Positions 18,404 to 29,695 are shown, counted from the stretch's first letter. The stretch: DNA of 64,000 nt from Castellaniella denitrificans (GCF_042653765.1 NZ_JBHSEZ010000028.1:62001-126000); one strand, 5' to 3'. The notes: generated by a model not told the origin, from the letters alone. Program-made: numbers and translations.

Positions 18404-21400
18404 ATGCGCCAATTCATTTCACGCCATGGCTCCACCTGGGGCCGCCGGCTGCTCGTGGTCGCCGTCGGCCTGTATTTCTGCATCGGGATCGCCCTGCTGG
18501 CCTTGCGGTACACCGTGCTGCCGCAGATCGACGCCTGGCGTCCCCGCATCGACGCGCGGTTGTCCCAGGCGCTGGGCGTCCAGGTCGAACTGGGCCCCAT
18601 CCAGGTCCGCTGGCATGGCTGGAATCCCGAATTCGACGTGCGGGGCACGCACCTGCGGGCCGCCGACGGCCGCGACCTGCTGACCATTCCCGAGGCGCGC
18701 GCGCGGCTGGACTGGCGGGCCGTCCTGCCGGGGCGCCGGGGGTTGCTGGACCTGCGGGTCCGCGGCATGGACCTGACGCTGGACCGGCTGCCGGACGGAC
18801 GCATCGGCCTGCTGGGCCAGACCCTGGATCCGGGGGGCGCACAGGATCTCGGGGGCGCGCCCGCCCTGGAATGGCTGCTGGCCCAGCCCCGGATCGCCTT
18901 CCACGACACTACCCTGCGCTGGGTGGACCAGGTGCGCGCCGCGCCCGAACTGCGCCTGGAGGGCGTCGAGGCCGTCCTGGCCCGCGAGGCCTGGGGGGCG
19001 CTTGGCGTGTCCCTGAGCGCCCGGGTGCCGGACGCGGCCGACGCCCGGCTGGAACTGCGCGCGCGGCTGGCCGATCCCGCGGGGCTGGCGCAGGGCCGCC
19101 TGCCCTCGGACTGGCAGGCCTGGCTGCGGGTCGGCCCGGTCCGGTCGCGGGCCTGGCGCGCCTGGGTGGACGTGCCCGAGGCCTTGCTGCGGGGAGGCAT
19201 GCAGGCGCAGGCCTGGGTGCAGACCCGGAAGGGCCGGCCCCGCCTGACCGTGCTGCTGGGGGCCGATGCCGTGCGCTGGGAGGCGGACTCGGGCCTGTCC
19301 CTGGACATGCCCCAGGCCGGAATCTGGGCCGCGGGCGCGGTGGACCAGTGGCGGGCCCTGGGCCGGGGCGACCCGATGCCCGACGGCCTGGATTTCCAGG
19401 TTCGCTCCCAGGGCGCGCGGGGAAGCGTGCCGGCCCTGTTCGCCCAGCCCCTGTCCCTGGGCTTCCTGGAAGTCCGGGGCCGGCTGCGGCACGCCCGGAC
19501 CTGGAACCTGGCGCTGGACGACCTGGATTGGCGCAACCCCGACATCGCCCTGCGGGGCGCGGGCACCTGGCAGTCCGGAGGCCCGGCCGGCCGGGCCGAT
19601 TTCCAGGGCACGATCGCCCGCGTCCGCCTGGACGCGATCCATCGCTACCTGCCGCTCGAAGTCAATCCGGATGCCCGGGAGTGGCTGGCGGGCGGCCTGC
19701 ACGCGGGCGAGGCCGTGGACGCCCGCTGGCGGCTGCAAGGCGATCTGGCGGAATTTCCCTTCGGCGGGCAGCCGCAGGCGGGCGATTTCCGCATCCAGGG
19801 CGGGTTTCGCGGCGCGCGCATCGAATTCGTGCCCGGGGCGCCGGCCAAGGACGCCTGGCCCCTGCTGGAAGACGTCACGGGCACGATCGACCTGCACCGC
19901 ACCGATCTGCGGCTGACGGCCTCCACGGCGCGGATGCGCCCGGAGTCCGGCCAGGAGATCGTCCTGTCGGGGCTGACGGCCCGGATTCCGGACCTGGATC
20001 ACGATTCCACCCTGGAAATCTCCGGCCGGACCGCCGCCCCCGGCCAGGCCTACATGGCGCTGATCCGGCGTTCGCCGCTGGCCGCCCTGCTGGACGGCGT
20101 GTTCGACGAGGCGAGCGCCGGGGGGGATTGGGAAGTGCCCCTGTCCCTGACCATCCCCCTGCTGCACAGCGAGGACACCCGGGTCCAGGGGCGCGTGGAC
20201 CTGCGACAGGGCAGCCTGCAGTTCCTGCCGCACGCGCCGGCCTTCCAGTCCATCGACGGGCAGCTGCATTTCAGCGAGCAGGGCGTGCGCATCGCCCAGC
20301 CCCTCACCGCCCGGCTGCTTGGAGGGGACGTGAAGATCGGCGGCAGCCTGGGCGGGCCGCAGGGCGCCGGCCTGGAATTCCAGGGCCGGATCGGCGCCCG
20401 GGCGCTGGCGGACTACGTGGGCGTGCCGGGGATGCGGCGGATCACGGGCGCGCTGGATTATCGGGCCTCCCTGCGCATGCGGGGGCGCGAGACGGTCTTC
20501 GTCCTGGATTCCGATACCCGGGGCCTGGCGCTGGATTTCCCCGCGCCGCTGGCCAAGCCGGCCGAACAGCCCCGGTCCCTGCACATGCAATGGTCGGATG
20601 CCGATCCCAAGTCGGACCGGCTGGACGCGCAGTACGGCGACACGCTGCGCCTGGCCCTGCGACACGACCGCAAGACCCGGAGCGGGCCTTATTTCCAGGG
20701 CGCGGCCGTCGGGGTCGGGCGCGCCGCCGACGCCGGCGCGCAGGACGGCTTGCGGATCGAGGTCGCCTATCCGCTGTTCGACCTGGACTTGTGGAACCGC
20801 ATCGTGGACGAGTTTTCCATCCCCCGGCGCGGCGCCGACGCGCGGCGGCCCGCCGTGCGGCCGCTGTGGCCGGACCTGAGCCTGCTGAGCGTCCAGGCCG
20901 ACCAGCTGCGGCTGATGGGCACGCGCCTGGACCAGGCCGTGCTGCGGGTATTGCGTTCCCCCGAGGAACAGTGGTCGATGAACCTGCGCTCGGAGCAGAC
21001 CAGCGGCACCCTCAAGTGGCAGGAGCGCGACGGCCGGGTGCTGGGGCGCATGTCCGGCCGCTTCGCCCGCCTGAGCCTGGGCGACGACGCGCGCGACGCC
21101 GGATCCCTCTTGCCCGAGGCCGAGCCCGACGAGGACGCCTCGTTCGACGACGACCTGGAGATTCCGGGCATCGTGCTGCAGGCGGACGAACTGCGCCTGT
21201 ATGGGCACTCCATGGGCGCCTTGTCCCTGGAAGGCGTGCGCGACGGCTCCCTCCATGTCTGGCAACTGAACAACCTGCGCCTGGGCGACGAGGACGCCCG
21301 CCTGCGCGGCTCGGGCACCTGGCGTCTGCGCGGGCCCGAGCGCGGGCTGGAACTGAATGCCTCGGTCCAGGCGGGCAATCTGGGCGCCTGGATGGACCGG

Positions 21401-22018
21401 GCCGGCTGGAAGAACGTGATGTCCGGCGGCGAGGGCACGCTCAAGGGGCGGTTCCAGTGGCGCAACCTGCCCTGGACGCGCGAAAAGGCGGACCTGGGCG
21501 GCAGCCTGCGGATCGAACTGGACAAGGGGCGCTTCCAGAAGCTGGGTTCCCACACGGCCAAGCTGCTCGAATTCCTGTCCCTGCAGTCCATCACCCGGCT
21601 GACGAAGCTGGATCGCGGGCTGGCCGGCCTGCCCAAGGACGGCTTCCCCTTCGACCAGCTGCGCAGCACGCTGGACATGGACCGGGGAAATGTGAAGATC
21701 CGCGACTACAAGGTGATCGGCCCGGTGGGCACCATCCTGCTCGAAGGCAGCACCAATATCGTGGACGAGACCCTGGACATGCAGGCCGTCATCGTGCCCA
21801 ACCTGGACGTCAGCGGCGCCGCGATCGCGGCGGGCATCGCCGTCAATCCCCTGATTGGCCTGGGCGCCTTCGTCACGCAATGGCTGCTGAAGGCGCCGCT
21901 GGCCAAGAGCATGACGGCGCGCTACCGCATCACGGGATCGTGGGACGACCCCAGGATCGAGGACATGCCGGTGGCCGCGGAGCCCGAGGCGCAGCCCGGC
22001 GCGGCGGCGGTGAAATGA
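18404..22018 (+). CDS. yhdP: YhdP-family AsmA-like phospholipid transporter
   Basis: A very long (1204 residues; 1266 in E. coli) single-span protein. One transmembrane segment lies near residues 15-38 and the rest is periplasmic, built of AsmA/Vps13-like beta-strand repeats, with the conserved C-terminal region VVPNLDVSGAAIAAGIAVNPLIG near 1130. YhdP, with TamB and YdbH, moves phospholipids from inner to outer membrane; it was formerly annotated as TIGR02099. The ATG at 18404 lies 89 bp from the divergent glnE. No damage is seen. The gene ends in a shared terminator with gdhA. Confidence 0.92.
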   Translation: MRQFISRHGSTWGRRLLVVAVGLYFCIGIALLALRYTVLPQIDAWRPRIDARLSQALGVQVELGPIQVRWHGWNPEFDVRGTHLRAADGRDLLTIPEARARLDWRAVLPGRRGLLDLRVRGMDLTLDRLPDGRIGLLGQTLDPGGAQDLGGAPALEWLLAQPRIAFHDTTLRWVDQVRAAPELRLEGVEAVLAREAWGALGVSLSARVPDAADARLELRARLADPAGLAQGRLPSDWQAWLRVGPVRSRAWRAWVDVPEALLRGGMQAQAWVQTRKGRPRLTVLLGADAVRWEADSGLSLDMPQAGIWAAGAVDQWRALGRGDPMPDGLDFQVRSQGARGSVPALFAQPLSLGFLEVRGRLRHARTWNLALDDLDWRNPDIALRGAGTWQSGGPAGRADFQGTIARVRLDAIHRYLPLEVNPDAREWLAGGLHAGEAVDARWRLQGDLAEFPFGGQPQAGDFRIQGGFRGARIEFVPGAPAKDAWPLLEDVTGTIDLHRTDLRLTASTARMRPESGQEIVLSGLTARIPDLDHDSTLEISGRTAAPGQAYMALIRRSPLAALLDGVFDEASAGGDWEVPLSLTIPLLHSEDTRVQGRVDLRQGSLQFLPHAPAFQSIDGQLHFSEQGVRIAQPLTARLLGGDVKIGGSLGGPQGAGLEFQGRIGARALADYVGVPGMRRITGALDYRASLRMRGRETVFVLDSDTRGLALDFPAPLAKPAEQPRSLHMQWSDADPKSDRLDAQYGDTLRLALRHDRKTRSGPYFQGAAVGVGRAADAGAQDGLRIEVAYPLFDLDLWNRIVDEFSIPRRGADARRPAVRPLWPDLSLLSVQADQLRLMGTRLDQAVLRVLRSPEEQWSMNLRSEQTSGTLKWQERDGRVLGRMSGRFARLSLGDDARDAGSLLPEAEPDEDASFDDDLEIPGIVLQADELRLYGHSMGALSLEGVRDGSLHVWQLNNLRLGDEDARLRGSGTWRLRGPERGLELNASVQAGNLGAWMDRAGWKNVMSGGEGTLKGRFQWRNLPWTREKADLGGSLRIELDKGRFQKLGSHTAKLLEFLSLQSITRLTKLDRGLAGLPKDGFPFDQLRSTLDMDRGNVKIRDYKVIGPVGTILLEGSTNIVDETLDMQAVIVPNLDVSGAAIAAGIAVNPLIGLGAFVTQWLLKAPLAKSMTARYRITGSWDDPRIEDMPVAAEPEAQPGAAAVK

Positions 22019-22049
22019 ACGAACCGCCCCGCGCCGTGGCCGCGCGATG

Positions 22050-22087
22050 CCCATGAAAAAAGCTCCCGAAGGAGCTTTTTTCATGGG
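22050..22087. terminator. Bidirectional terminator between yhdP and gdhA
   Basis: A perfect inverted repeat with 17-bp arms (22050-22066 and 22071-22087) around a CGAA tetraloop. The inner stem is GCTCC/GGAGC flanked by A6 on one side and T6 on the other, so each strand has a G+C stem followed by a U-run. It serves yhdP reading right and gdhA reading left. Confidence 0.92.
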
Positions 22088-22112
22088 TGGGTGCGGGCCA
22101 TCCGATGCGTCA

Positions 22113-23453
<1,341 letters not shown>

Positions 23454-23472
23454 CAAAGGTGCTCGCTTATGC

Positions 23473-24729
23473 TTATTTCTTCATCATGTCAAAAAATTCG
23501 GCGTTGTTTTTGGTGGCCCGGATTTTGTCCAGGATGAATTCCATCGCTTCGACGTCATCCATGTCGTGGATGAACTTGCGCAGTACCCAGATCTTCTGTA
23601 GAAGCTCGGGCTTGATCAGGAGCTCTTCGCGACGCGTGCCGGATTTGTTCAGGTTGATGGCCGGGTAAATGCGCTTCTCGGCCAATCGGCGTTCCAGGTG
23701 CACCTCGGAATTGCCGGTGCCCTTGAATTCTTCGTAGATCACTTCGTCCATGCGGCTGCCGGTCTCGATCAGGGCCGTGCCGATGATCGTCAGGGAACCG
23801 CCTTCCTCGAGGTTGCGCGCGGCGCCGAAGAAGCGCTTGGGGCGCTGCAGGGCGTTGGCGTCCACCCCGCCGGTCAGGACCTTGCCCGAGGCCGGCACCA
23901 CGGTGTTGTAGGCGCGCGCCAGGCGGGTGATCGAGTCCAGCAGGATGACCACGTCCTTCTTCATCTCGACCAGGCGCTTGGCCTTCTCGATGACCATTTC
24001 GGCGACCTGGACGTGGCGCGTGGCCGGCTCGTCGAAGGTCGAGGCCACGACCTCGCCGCGCACGGTGCGCTGCATTTCGGTGACTTCCTCGGGGCGCTCG
24101 TCGACCAGCAGCACGATCATCACCGCATCGGGATAGTTGTCCGTGATGGCATGCGCGATGTGCTGCATGATCACGGTCTTGCCGGACTTCGGGCTGGCGA
24201 CGATCAGCGCGCGCTGGCCCTTGCCGATGGGCGCGAAGATGTCCATGATGCGCCCGGTGATGTTTTCCTTGCTCTTGATGTCGCGCTCGAGCACCAGCGG
24301 CTCGTCCGGGTGCAGCGGCGTCAGGTTCTCGAACATGATCCGGTGCTTGATCGCTTCCGGGACCGTGCCGTTGACCTTGTCGACCTTGACCAGCGCGAAG
24401 TAGCGTTCGCCGTCCTTCGGCGTGCGGACCTCGCCTTCGATGGAGTCGCCGGTGTGCAGGTTGAAGCGCCGGATCTGCGAGGGCGAGATGTAGATGTCGT
24501 CGGTGCTGGCCAGGTAGGACGTTTCCGGCGAGCGCAGGAAACCGAAGCCGTCGGGCAGGACTTCCAGGACCCCGTCGCCGAAGATCTGTTCGCCCTGCTT
24601 GGCCCGCCGTTTCATGATCGCAAACATCAGTTCCTGTTTGCGCAGCCGATTGGCGTTTTCGATCTCGAGACCGGCGGCCATTTCGAGCAGCTGCGAAACG
24701 TGCAGCGCTTTGAGTTCGTTCAGGTGCAT
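23473..24729 (-). CDS. rho: Transcription termination factor Rho
   Basis: A hexameric RNA-dependent ATPase that ends transcription at unstructured C-rich RNA. The 418-residue protein has the N-terminal Rho domain (MHLNELKALHVSQLLEMA), the primary RNA-binding cold-shock fold (GFGFLRS near 62), Walker A SPKSGKT near 179-185, Walker B VILLDSITRLARA near 263, and the Q- and R-loops. It follows trxA, as in many proteobacteria. The ATG at 24729 has no Shine-Dalgarno; the 31 bases before it are C+T apart from one A, which suggests Rho-dependent autoregulation of its own leader. Confidence 0.98.
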   Translation of the reverse strand: MHLNELKALHVSQLLEMAAGLEIENANRLRKQELMFAIMKRRAKQGEQIFGDGVLEVLPDGFGFLRSPETSYLASTDDIYISPSQIRRFNLHTGDSIEGEVRTPKDGERYFALVKVDKVNGTVPEAIKHRIMFENLTPLHPDEPLVLERDIKSKENITGRIMDIFAPIGKGQRALIVASPKSGKTVIMQHIAHAITDNYPDAVMIVLLVDERPEEVTEMQRTVRGEVVASTFDEPATRHVQVAEMVIEKAKRLVEMKKDVVILLDSITRLARAYNTVVPASGKVLTGGVDANALQRPKRFFGAARNLEEGGSLTIIGTALIETGSRMDEVIYEEFKGTGNSEVHLERRLAEKRIYPAINLNKSGTRREELLIKPELLQKIWVLRKFIHDMDDVEAMEFILDKIRATKNNAEFFDMMKK

Positions 24730-24797
24730 GGGAAAGAGGGGAGAGGGAAGGAAAGTGAGGGTCGTCGGATGGCTGGCGAACCCGGAGCCGGGTTCGC
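24730..24797 (-). promoter_or_regulatory. rho leader: hairpin followed by G-free C-rich tract (candidate rut site)
   Basis: On the - strand, a hairpin with 9-bp arms (GCGAACCCG/CGGGTTCGC, + strand 24776-24784 and 24789-24797) lies between trxA and rho. Nearer rho, + strand 24730-24760 has no C at all, so the RNA has no G across 31 bases and is about half C. Rho binds such RNA. There is no purine-rich ribosome-binding site here. Confidence 0.55.
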
Positions 24798-24828
24798 GCG
24801 CGGAATCAAAGCGGATGGACGGTGAAGG

Positions 24829-25155
24829 TCAGAGGGCTTCGTCGAGGAATGCCTGGAGCTGGGTGCGGGACAGGGCGCCGACCTTGGTGGCGGCGACCTT
24901 GCCGCCCTTGAACAGCATCAGGGTGGGAATGCCGCGGATGCCGTACTTGGCCGCGCTGTCGGGGTTTTCGTCGACGTTCAGCTTGGCGATGGTGACGCGG
25001 CCCTTGTATTGGGCGGCGGCTTCGTCGAGCAGGGGGGCGACCATTTTGCAGGGGCCGCACCATTCGGCCCAGTAGTCGACCAGGACGGGCAGATCGGATT
25101 GGAGCACGTCGCCCGAAAAGGACGCGTCGCTGACGTGCTTGATGGAGTCACTCAT
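24829..25155 (-). CDS. trxA: Thioredoxin 1
   Basis: A 108-residue thioredoxin with the redox-active WCGPCK motif near residues 31-36, the cis-proline in IRGIPTLMLF near 75 and the usual C-terminal helix. It reduces disulfides of cytoplasmic enzymes such as ribonucleotide reductase and PAPS reductase using NADPH via TrxB. It is upstream of rho on the same strand, 99 bp apart, and divergent from parE across 220 bp. Nothing odd is seen. Confidence 0.97.
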   Translation of the reverse strand: MSDSIKHVSDASFSGDVLQSDLPVLVDYWAEWCGPCKMVAPLLDEAAAQYKGRVTIAKLNVDENPDSAAKYGIRGIPTLMLFKGGKVAATKVGALSRTQLQAFLDEAL

Positions 25156-25375
25156 GTCGTGTGCGCGGATGCGAGGATAAGAGAAGACGGCGGACCGGAA
25201 AGAAACCGCCCTGAGGAAGGGCGCGTCGGTCCAATGGCGATAAGCATACCATTATCTCCGTAAAATAGTCGTTTTTTGCCGCCGGGCCGCCCCGAGGCGA
25301 AGGCGCCCTCCGGGGCGCCGCAAGCCGGAGGCGCGGCGCGGGGACCCCTTTCAATCTTCCGATGGACAGAACACA

Positions 25376-27337
25376 TTGAGCACCGCACGCTACGATGAAT
25401 CGTCGATCCGCGTCCTCAAGGGGCTGGAGCCTGTGCGCCAGCGGCCCGGGATGTACACGCGCACCGACAATCCGCTGCACATCATCCAGGAAGTCGTCGA
25501 CAACGCCGCCGACGAGGCGCTGGCCGGGTACGCCCGCAACATCGAAGTCTCGCTGCACGCCGACGGCAGCCTGACGGTCGAGGACGACGGGCGCGGCATT
25601 CCCGTGGGCGAGCACCCCGAGGAACACTCGCCCGTGGTCGAGCTGGTCTTCACGCGCCTGCACGCGGGGGGCAAGTTCAGCAAGGCCGACGGCGGCGCCT
25701 ACGCCTTTTCCGGTGGCCTGCACGGGGTGGGGGTGTCGGTCACCAACGCCCTGTCCACGCGGCTGGAAGTCACCGTCTGGCGCGACGGCGGCGAATGGCG
25801 CATCGTCTTCGCCGACGGGAACGTGATCGAGCCGCTGGCCCGGGTGGGCAGCGTCGGGCGGCGGCGGTCGGGGACCCGGGTGCGGGTCTGGCCGGACGCG
25901 CGCTATTTCGACCATGCCCAGGTGCCGCTGGGCGACCTGGAGCACGCGCTGCGCAGCAAGGCGGTGCTGCTGCCGGGCACGCGGGTGACGCTGACGCTGG
26001 AAAAGACCGGCCAGCGGCGCGAGTGGCATTACGAATCGGGCCTGCGCGGCTACCTGAGCGAAGCCCTGGAGGGGGCGCAGACCCTGGCGCCGCCGTTCGA
26101 AGGCGGCCAGTACGCGGACCGGGACGACGAGCAGTACGCGCCGGGCGAGGGCGCCCAGTGGGTCGTGGCCTGGACCGAGGAAGGGCCCGTGGTGCGCGAA
26201 TCCTACGTCAACCTGATCGCCACGCCGGCCGGCGGCACCCACGAGTCGGGCCTGCGCGAGGGCCTGTTCAACGCCGTCAAATCCTTCGCGGAACTGCACA
26301 ACCTGCTGCCCAAGGGCATCCGTCTGCTGCCCGAGGACGTGTACGCGCGCGCCAGCTTCATCCTGTCGGCCAAGATCCTGGATCCGCAGTTCCAGGGCCA
26401 GATCAAGGAGCGCCTGAACAGCCGCGACGCGGTGCGCCTGGTGGGCGGATTCCTGCGCAACGCGCTGGAACTCTGGCTGCACGCCAACGTGGAATACGGC
26501 CGCAAGATCGCCGAACTGGCCATCGGCCAGGCGCAGGCCCGTTCGCGCGCCGCGCGCAAGGTCGAGAAGCGCAAGGGCTCGGGGGTGGCCGTGCTGCCGG
26601 GCAAGCTCACCGACTGCGAATCGACGGACGTGAACCGCACCGAGGTCTTCCTGGTCGAGGGCGATTCGGCGGGCGGCTCGGCCAAGATGGGCCGCGACAA
26701 GGAATTCCAGGCCATCCTGCCGCTGCGCGGCAAGATCCTGAACGCCTGGGAAGTCGAGCGCGACCGGCTGTTCGCCAACCAGGAGATCCACGACATCTCC
26801 GTGGCGATCGGCGTCGATCCGCACGGCCCGGGCCAGGAGGCCGACCTGTCGGGTCTGCGCTACGGCCGCATCTGCATCCTGTCGGACGCGGACGTGGACG
26901 GCGCGCACATCCAGGTGCTGCTGCTGACCCTGTTCCTGCGCCATTTTCCGCGCCTGATCGAGGCCGGCCACGTCTACATCGCCCGTCCGCCGCTGTTCCG
27001 CGTGGACGTGCCGGCGGCCGGCAAGCGGCCGGCGCGCAAGCTCTACTGCCTGGACCAGGCGGAGCTGGACGCGGTGCTGGACAAATTGCGCGGCGAAGGC
27101 CTGCGCGAAGGCGGCTGGCGCATCAGCCGCTTCAAGGGCCTGGGAGAGATGAACGCCGAGCAGCTCTGGGACACGACGCTGAACCCGGACACCCGCCGCC
27201 TGGCGCGGGTGCGCCATGGCGACGAGGGCCTGACGGCCTCGGCGCGCATGTTCGACATGCTGATGGCGCGCGGCGAGGCCGCCCAGCGGCGCGGCTGGCT
27301 GGAAGAAAAAGGCAATCTGGCCGACGTGGACGTTTGA
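25376..27337 (+). CDS. parE: DNA topoisomerase IV subunit B
   Basis: The ATPase subunit of the type IIA topoisomerase that unlinks daughter chromosomes. The 653 residues include the GHKL ATPase motif (EVVDNAADEAL near 37-47), the transducer domain, and TOPRIM motifs EGDSAGGSA near 429 and DADVDGAHI near 507. The length and LKGLEPVRQRPGMYT N-terminus favour ParE over GyrB. The start appears to be TTG at 25376 (MSTARYDESS), with GGACAG upstream and no in-frame ATG before conserved sequence begins. parC follows after 9 bp. The 220 bp before it hold only a short A+T-rich stretch near 25245-25276. Confidence 0.95.
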   Translation: MSTARYDESSIRVLKGLEPVRQRPGMYTRTDNPLHIIQEVVDNAADEALAGYARNIEVSLHADGSLTVEDDGRGIPVGEHPEEHSPVVELVFTRLHAGGKFSKADGGAYAFSGGLHGVGVSVTNALSTRLEVTVWRDGGEWRIVFADGNVIEPLARVGSVGRRRSGTRVRVWPDARYFDHAQVPLGDLEHALRSKAVLLPGTRVTLTLEKTGQRREWHYESGLRGYLSEALEGAQTLAPPFEGGQYADRDDEQYAPGEGAQWVVAWTEEGPVVRESYVNLIATPAGGTHESGLREGLFNAVKSFAELHNLLPKGIRLLPEDVYARASFILSAKILDPQFQGQIKERLNSRDAVRLVGGFLRNALELWLHANVEYGRKIAELAIGQAQARSRAARKVEKRKGSGVAVLPGKLTDCESTDVNRTEVFLVEGDSAGGSAKMGRDKEFQAILPLRGKILNAWEVERDRLFANQEIHDISVAIGVDPHGPGQEADLSGLRYGRICILSDADVDGAHIQVLLLTLFLRHFPRLIEAGHVYIARPPLFRVDVPAAGKRPARKLYCLDQAELDAVLDKLRGEGLREGGWRISRFKGLGEMNAEQLWDTTLNPDTRRLARVRHGDEGLTASARMFDMLMARGEAAQRRGWLEEKGNLADVDV

Positions 27338-27346
27338 GGAACGAGG

Positions 27347-29653
27347 ATGGATCTGAATCAGACTGAATTGCGGGACGGCGACGACGACGGCCTGGTGCTG
27401 GCGCGCTACGCCGAGCAGGCCTACCTGGACTACGCCGTGTCGGTGGTGCGCGGCCGCGCGCTGCCGGAGGTGTCCGACGGCCAGAAGCCGGTGCAGCGCC
27501 GCATCCTGTACGCCATGGACGCCATGGGCCTGGGGCCGCAGGCCCGGCCCGTGAAGTCCGCCCGCGTGGTGGGCGACGTGCTGGGCAAGTACCACCCGCA
27601 CGGCGACCAGGCGGCGTACGACGCCATGGTGCGCATGGCGCAGGACTTCGCGCTGCGCTATCCCCTGATCGACGGGCAGGGCAACTTCGGCTCGCGCGAC
27701 GGCGACAACGCCGCCGCCATGCGCTACACCGAGGCCCGCCTGACGCCGTTCTCCCGGCTGCTGCTCGACGAGCTGGACGAGGGCACGGTCGATTTCACGC
27801 CCAACTACGACGGCAGCCAGCAGGAGCCCGTGTGCCTGCCGGCGCGCCTGCCGATCATGCTGCTGAACGGCGCCTCGGGCATCGCGGTGGGCATGGCCAC
27901 GGAGATCCCCTCGCACAACCTGCGCGAGATCGCGCGCGCCTGCGTGGCCCTGCTGCGCAAGCCGGGCCTGCCCGACGCGGAACTGTTCTCCCTGGTGCCT
28001 GGGCCGGATTTCCCCGGCGGCGGCCAGATCATCACGCCGGCCGGGGACATCGCCCAGGTCTACGCCAGCGGCCGGGGCACCTTGAAGGCCCGCGCGCGCT
28101 GGCATTTCGAGGACATGGCGCGCGGCCAGTGGCAGCTGGTGGTCACCGAGCTGCCACCCGGCGCTTCGGCCCAGAAGATCCTGGAAACCATCGAGGAACT
28201 GACCAATCCCAAGCCGCGCGCCGGCAAGAAATCCCTGTCGGCCGAGCAGCAGCAGACCAAGGCGCTGGTGCTGGGCATGCTGGATTCGGTGCGCGACGAG
28301 TCCGGCAAGCAGGATCCCGTGCGGCTGGTCTTCGAGCCCAAGACCAGCCGCATCGACCGCGACGAGTTCGTCAACATGCTGCTGGTGCGCACCGGCCTGG
28401 AAGGCAATGTGTCCGTCAACCTGGTGTGCATCGACACCGACGGGCGTCCGGGCCAGCGCAGCCTGCGCCAGGTGCTGGAATCCTGGCTGGCCTTCCGCGC
28501 GCAGACGGTCACGCGGCGCACCCGCCACCGCCTGGACAAGGTGCTGGACCGCATCCACATCCTGGAGGGCCGCAGCATCGTCTACCTGAACGTGGACGAG
28601 GTGATCCGCACCATCCGCGAGGCGGACGATCCCCGCGCGGCGCTGATGGAACGCTTCCGCCTCAGCGAGCGCCAGGCCGACGACATCCTGGAAATGCGCC
28701 TGCGCCAGCTGGCCAGGCTGGAGGGCATCCGCATCGAGCAGGAACTGGCGCAGAAGCGCGAGGACCAACTGGCGCTGCAGGAGCTGCTGGACGATCCCGC
28801 CGCCTTCAAGCGCCTGATGATCCGCGAGATCGAGGCCGACGCCAAGCAGTACGGCGACGACCGCCGCACGCTGATCGAGACAGCCGAGCGCGCCGTCCTG
28901 GAAACCCAGGTGGTGGACGAGCCCGTCACGGTGGTGGTGTCCCAGAAGGGCTGGCTGCGCGTCCGCCAGGGACATGGCCACGATCCGGCGCAGTTCGGCT
29001 TCAAGACCGGCGACGCCCTGTACGACGCCATCGAATGCCGCAGCACGCACGAGCTCATGGCCCTGTCGAACACCGGCCGGTCCTACAGCGTCGCGGTGGC
29101 CAGCCTGCCGTCGGCGCGCGGCGACGGGCAGCCGGTGACCTCGATGATCGGCCTGGAGCCGGGCAGCCGCATCGTCCACATGCTGGCGGGCGAGCCCGAC
29201 CGGCGGGTGCTGCTGGGCGTGGCGTCGGGCTACGGCTTCCTGGCGCGGATCGGCGACCTGTCCACCCGCCAGCACGCCGGCAAGCAGTTCATCACCCTGG
29301 ACAAGGGCGACACGCTGCTCAAGCCGCTGCCGCTACGGCCGGACGACACGGCCGTGGCCCTGCTCAGCCGCAAGGGCAAGTTCCTGGTGGTGGCGCTCGA
29401 CGAATTGAAGACCCTGGCGAGCGGCGGCCGCGGCACCATCCTGATGGGGCTGGACGAGGACGACCGCATCGCGCAGTGGGCCGGCGTGGGCGCCTCGGGC
29501 GTGGTGCTGCGCGGCGTCTACCGGGCGCGCGACACGGAACTGGTCCTGACGCCCGAAGAACTTGCCCAGTACGCCGGGCGGCGGGCCCGCAAGGGGCGGC
29601 TGCTGGACGTCAAGATCAAGCAGCCCAGCCTCTGGCCGGGGGCGGGGGACTAG
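27347..29653 (+). CDS. parC: DNA topoisomerase IV subunit A
   Basis: The DNA-cleaving subunit that partners ParE. The 768 residues include the winged-helix region with KYHPHGDQAAYDAMV near 83-97 (the quinolone-resistance region) and the active-site Tyr127 in MRYTEARLTP, then the coiled-coil tower and a C-terminal DNA-wrapping beta-pinwheel. ATG at 27347 is preceded by GAGGAACGAGG. The tandem parE-parC order with a 9-bp gap indicates a single operon. Confidence 0.96.
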   Translation: MDLNQTELRDGDDDGLVLARYAEQAYLDYAVSVVRGRALPEVSDGQKPVQRRILYAMDAMGLGPQARPVKSARVVGDVLGKYHPHGDQAAYDAMVRMAQDFALRYPLIDGQGNFGSRDGDNAAAMRYTEARLTPFSRLLLDELDEGTVDFTPNYDGSQQEPVCLPARLPIMLLNGASGIAVGMATEIPSHNLREIARACVALLRKPGLPDAELFSLVPGPDFPGGGQIITPAGDIAQVYASGRGTLKARARWHFEDMARGQWQLVVTELPPGASAQKILETIEELTNPKPRAGKKSLSAEQQQTKALVLGMLDSVRDESGKQDPVRLVFEPKTSRIDRDEFVNMLLVRTGLEGNVSVNLVCIDTDGRPGQRSLRQVLESWLAFRAQTVTRRTRHRLDKVLDRIHILEGRSIVYLNVDEVIRTIREADDPRAALMERFRLSERQADDILEMRLRQLARLEGIRIEQELAQKREDQLALQELLDDPAAFKRLMIREIEADAKQYGDDRRTLIETAERAVLETQVVDEPVTVVVSQKGWLRVRQGHGHDPAQFGFKTGDALYDAIECRSTHELMALSNTGRSYSVAVASLPSARGDGQPVTSMIGLEPGSRIVHMLAGEPDRRVLLGVASGYGFLARIGDLSTRQHAGKQFITLDKGDTLLKPLPLRPDDTAVALLSRKGKFLVVALDELKTLASGGRGTILMGLDEDDRIAQWAGVGASGVVLRGVYRARDTELVLTPEELAQYAGRRARKGRLLDVKIKQPSLWPGAGD

Positions 29654-29695
29654 AATAGGGCTCCTGCACTGCAACACGCCGATGGAATCCACATC

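Noticed and set aside
16497..18683. Long + strand open frame opposite glnE
   Set aside because: Shadow of glnE; no start signal, no recognisable domain.
25148..29275. A 1375-codon open frame on the - strand opposite parE and parC
   Set aside because: Same GC-bias shadow; both topoisomerase genes are complete on the + strand.
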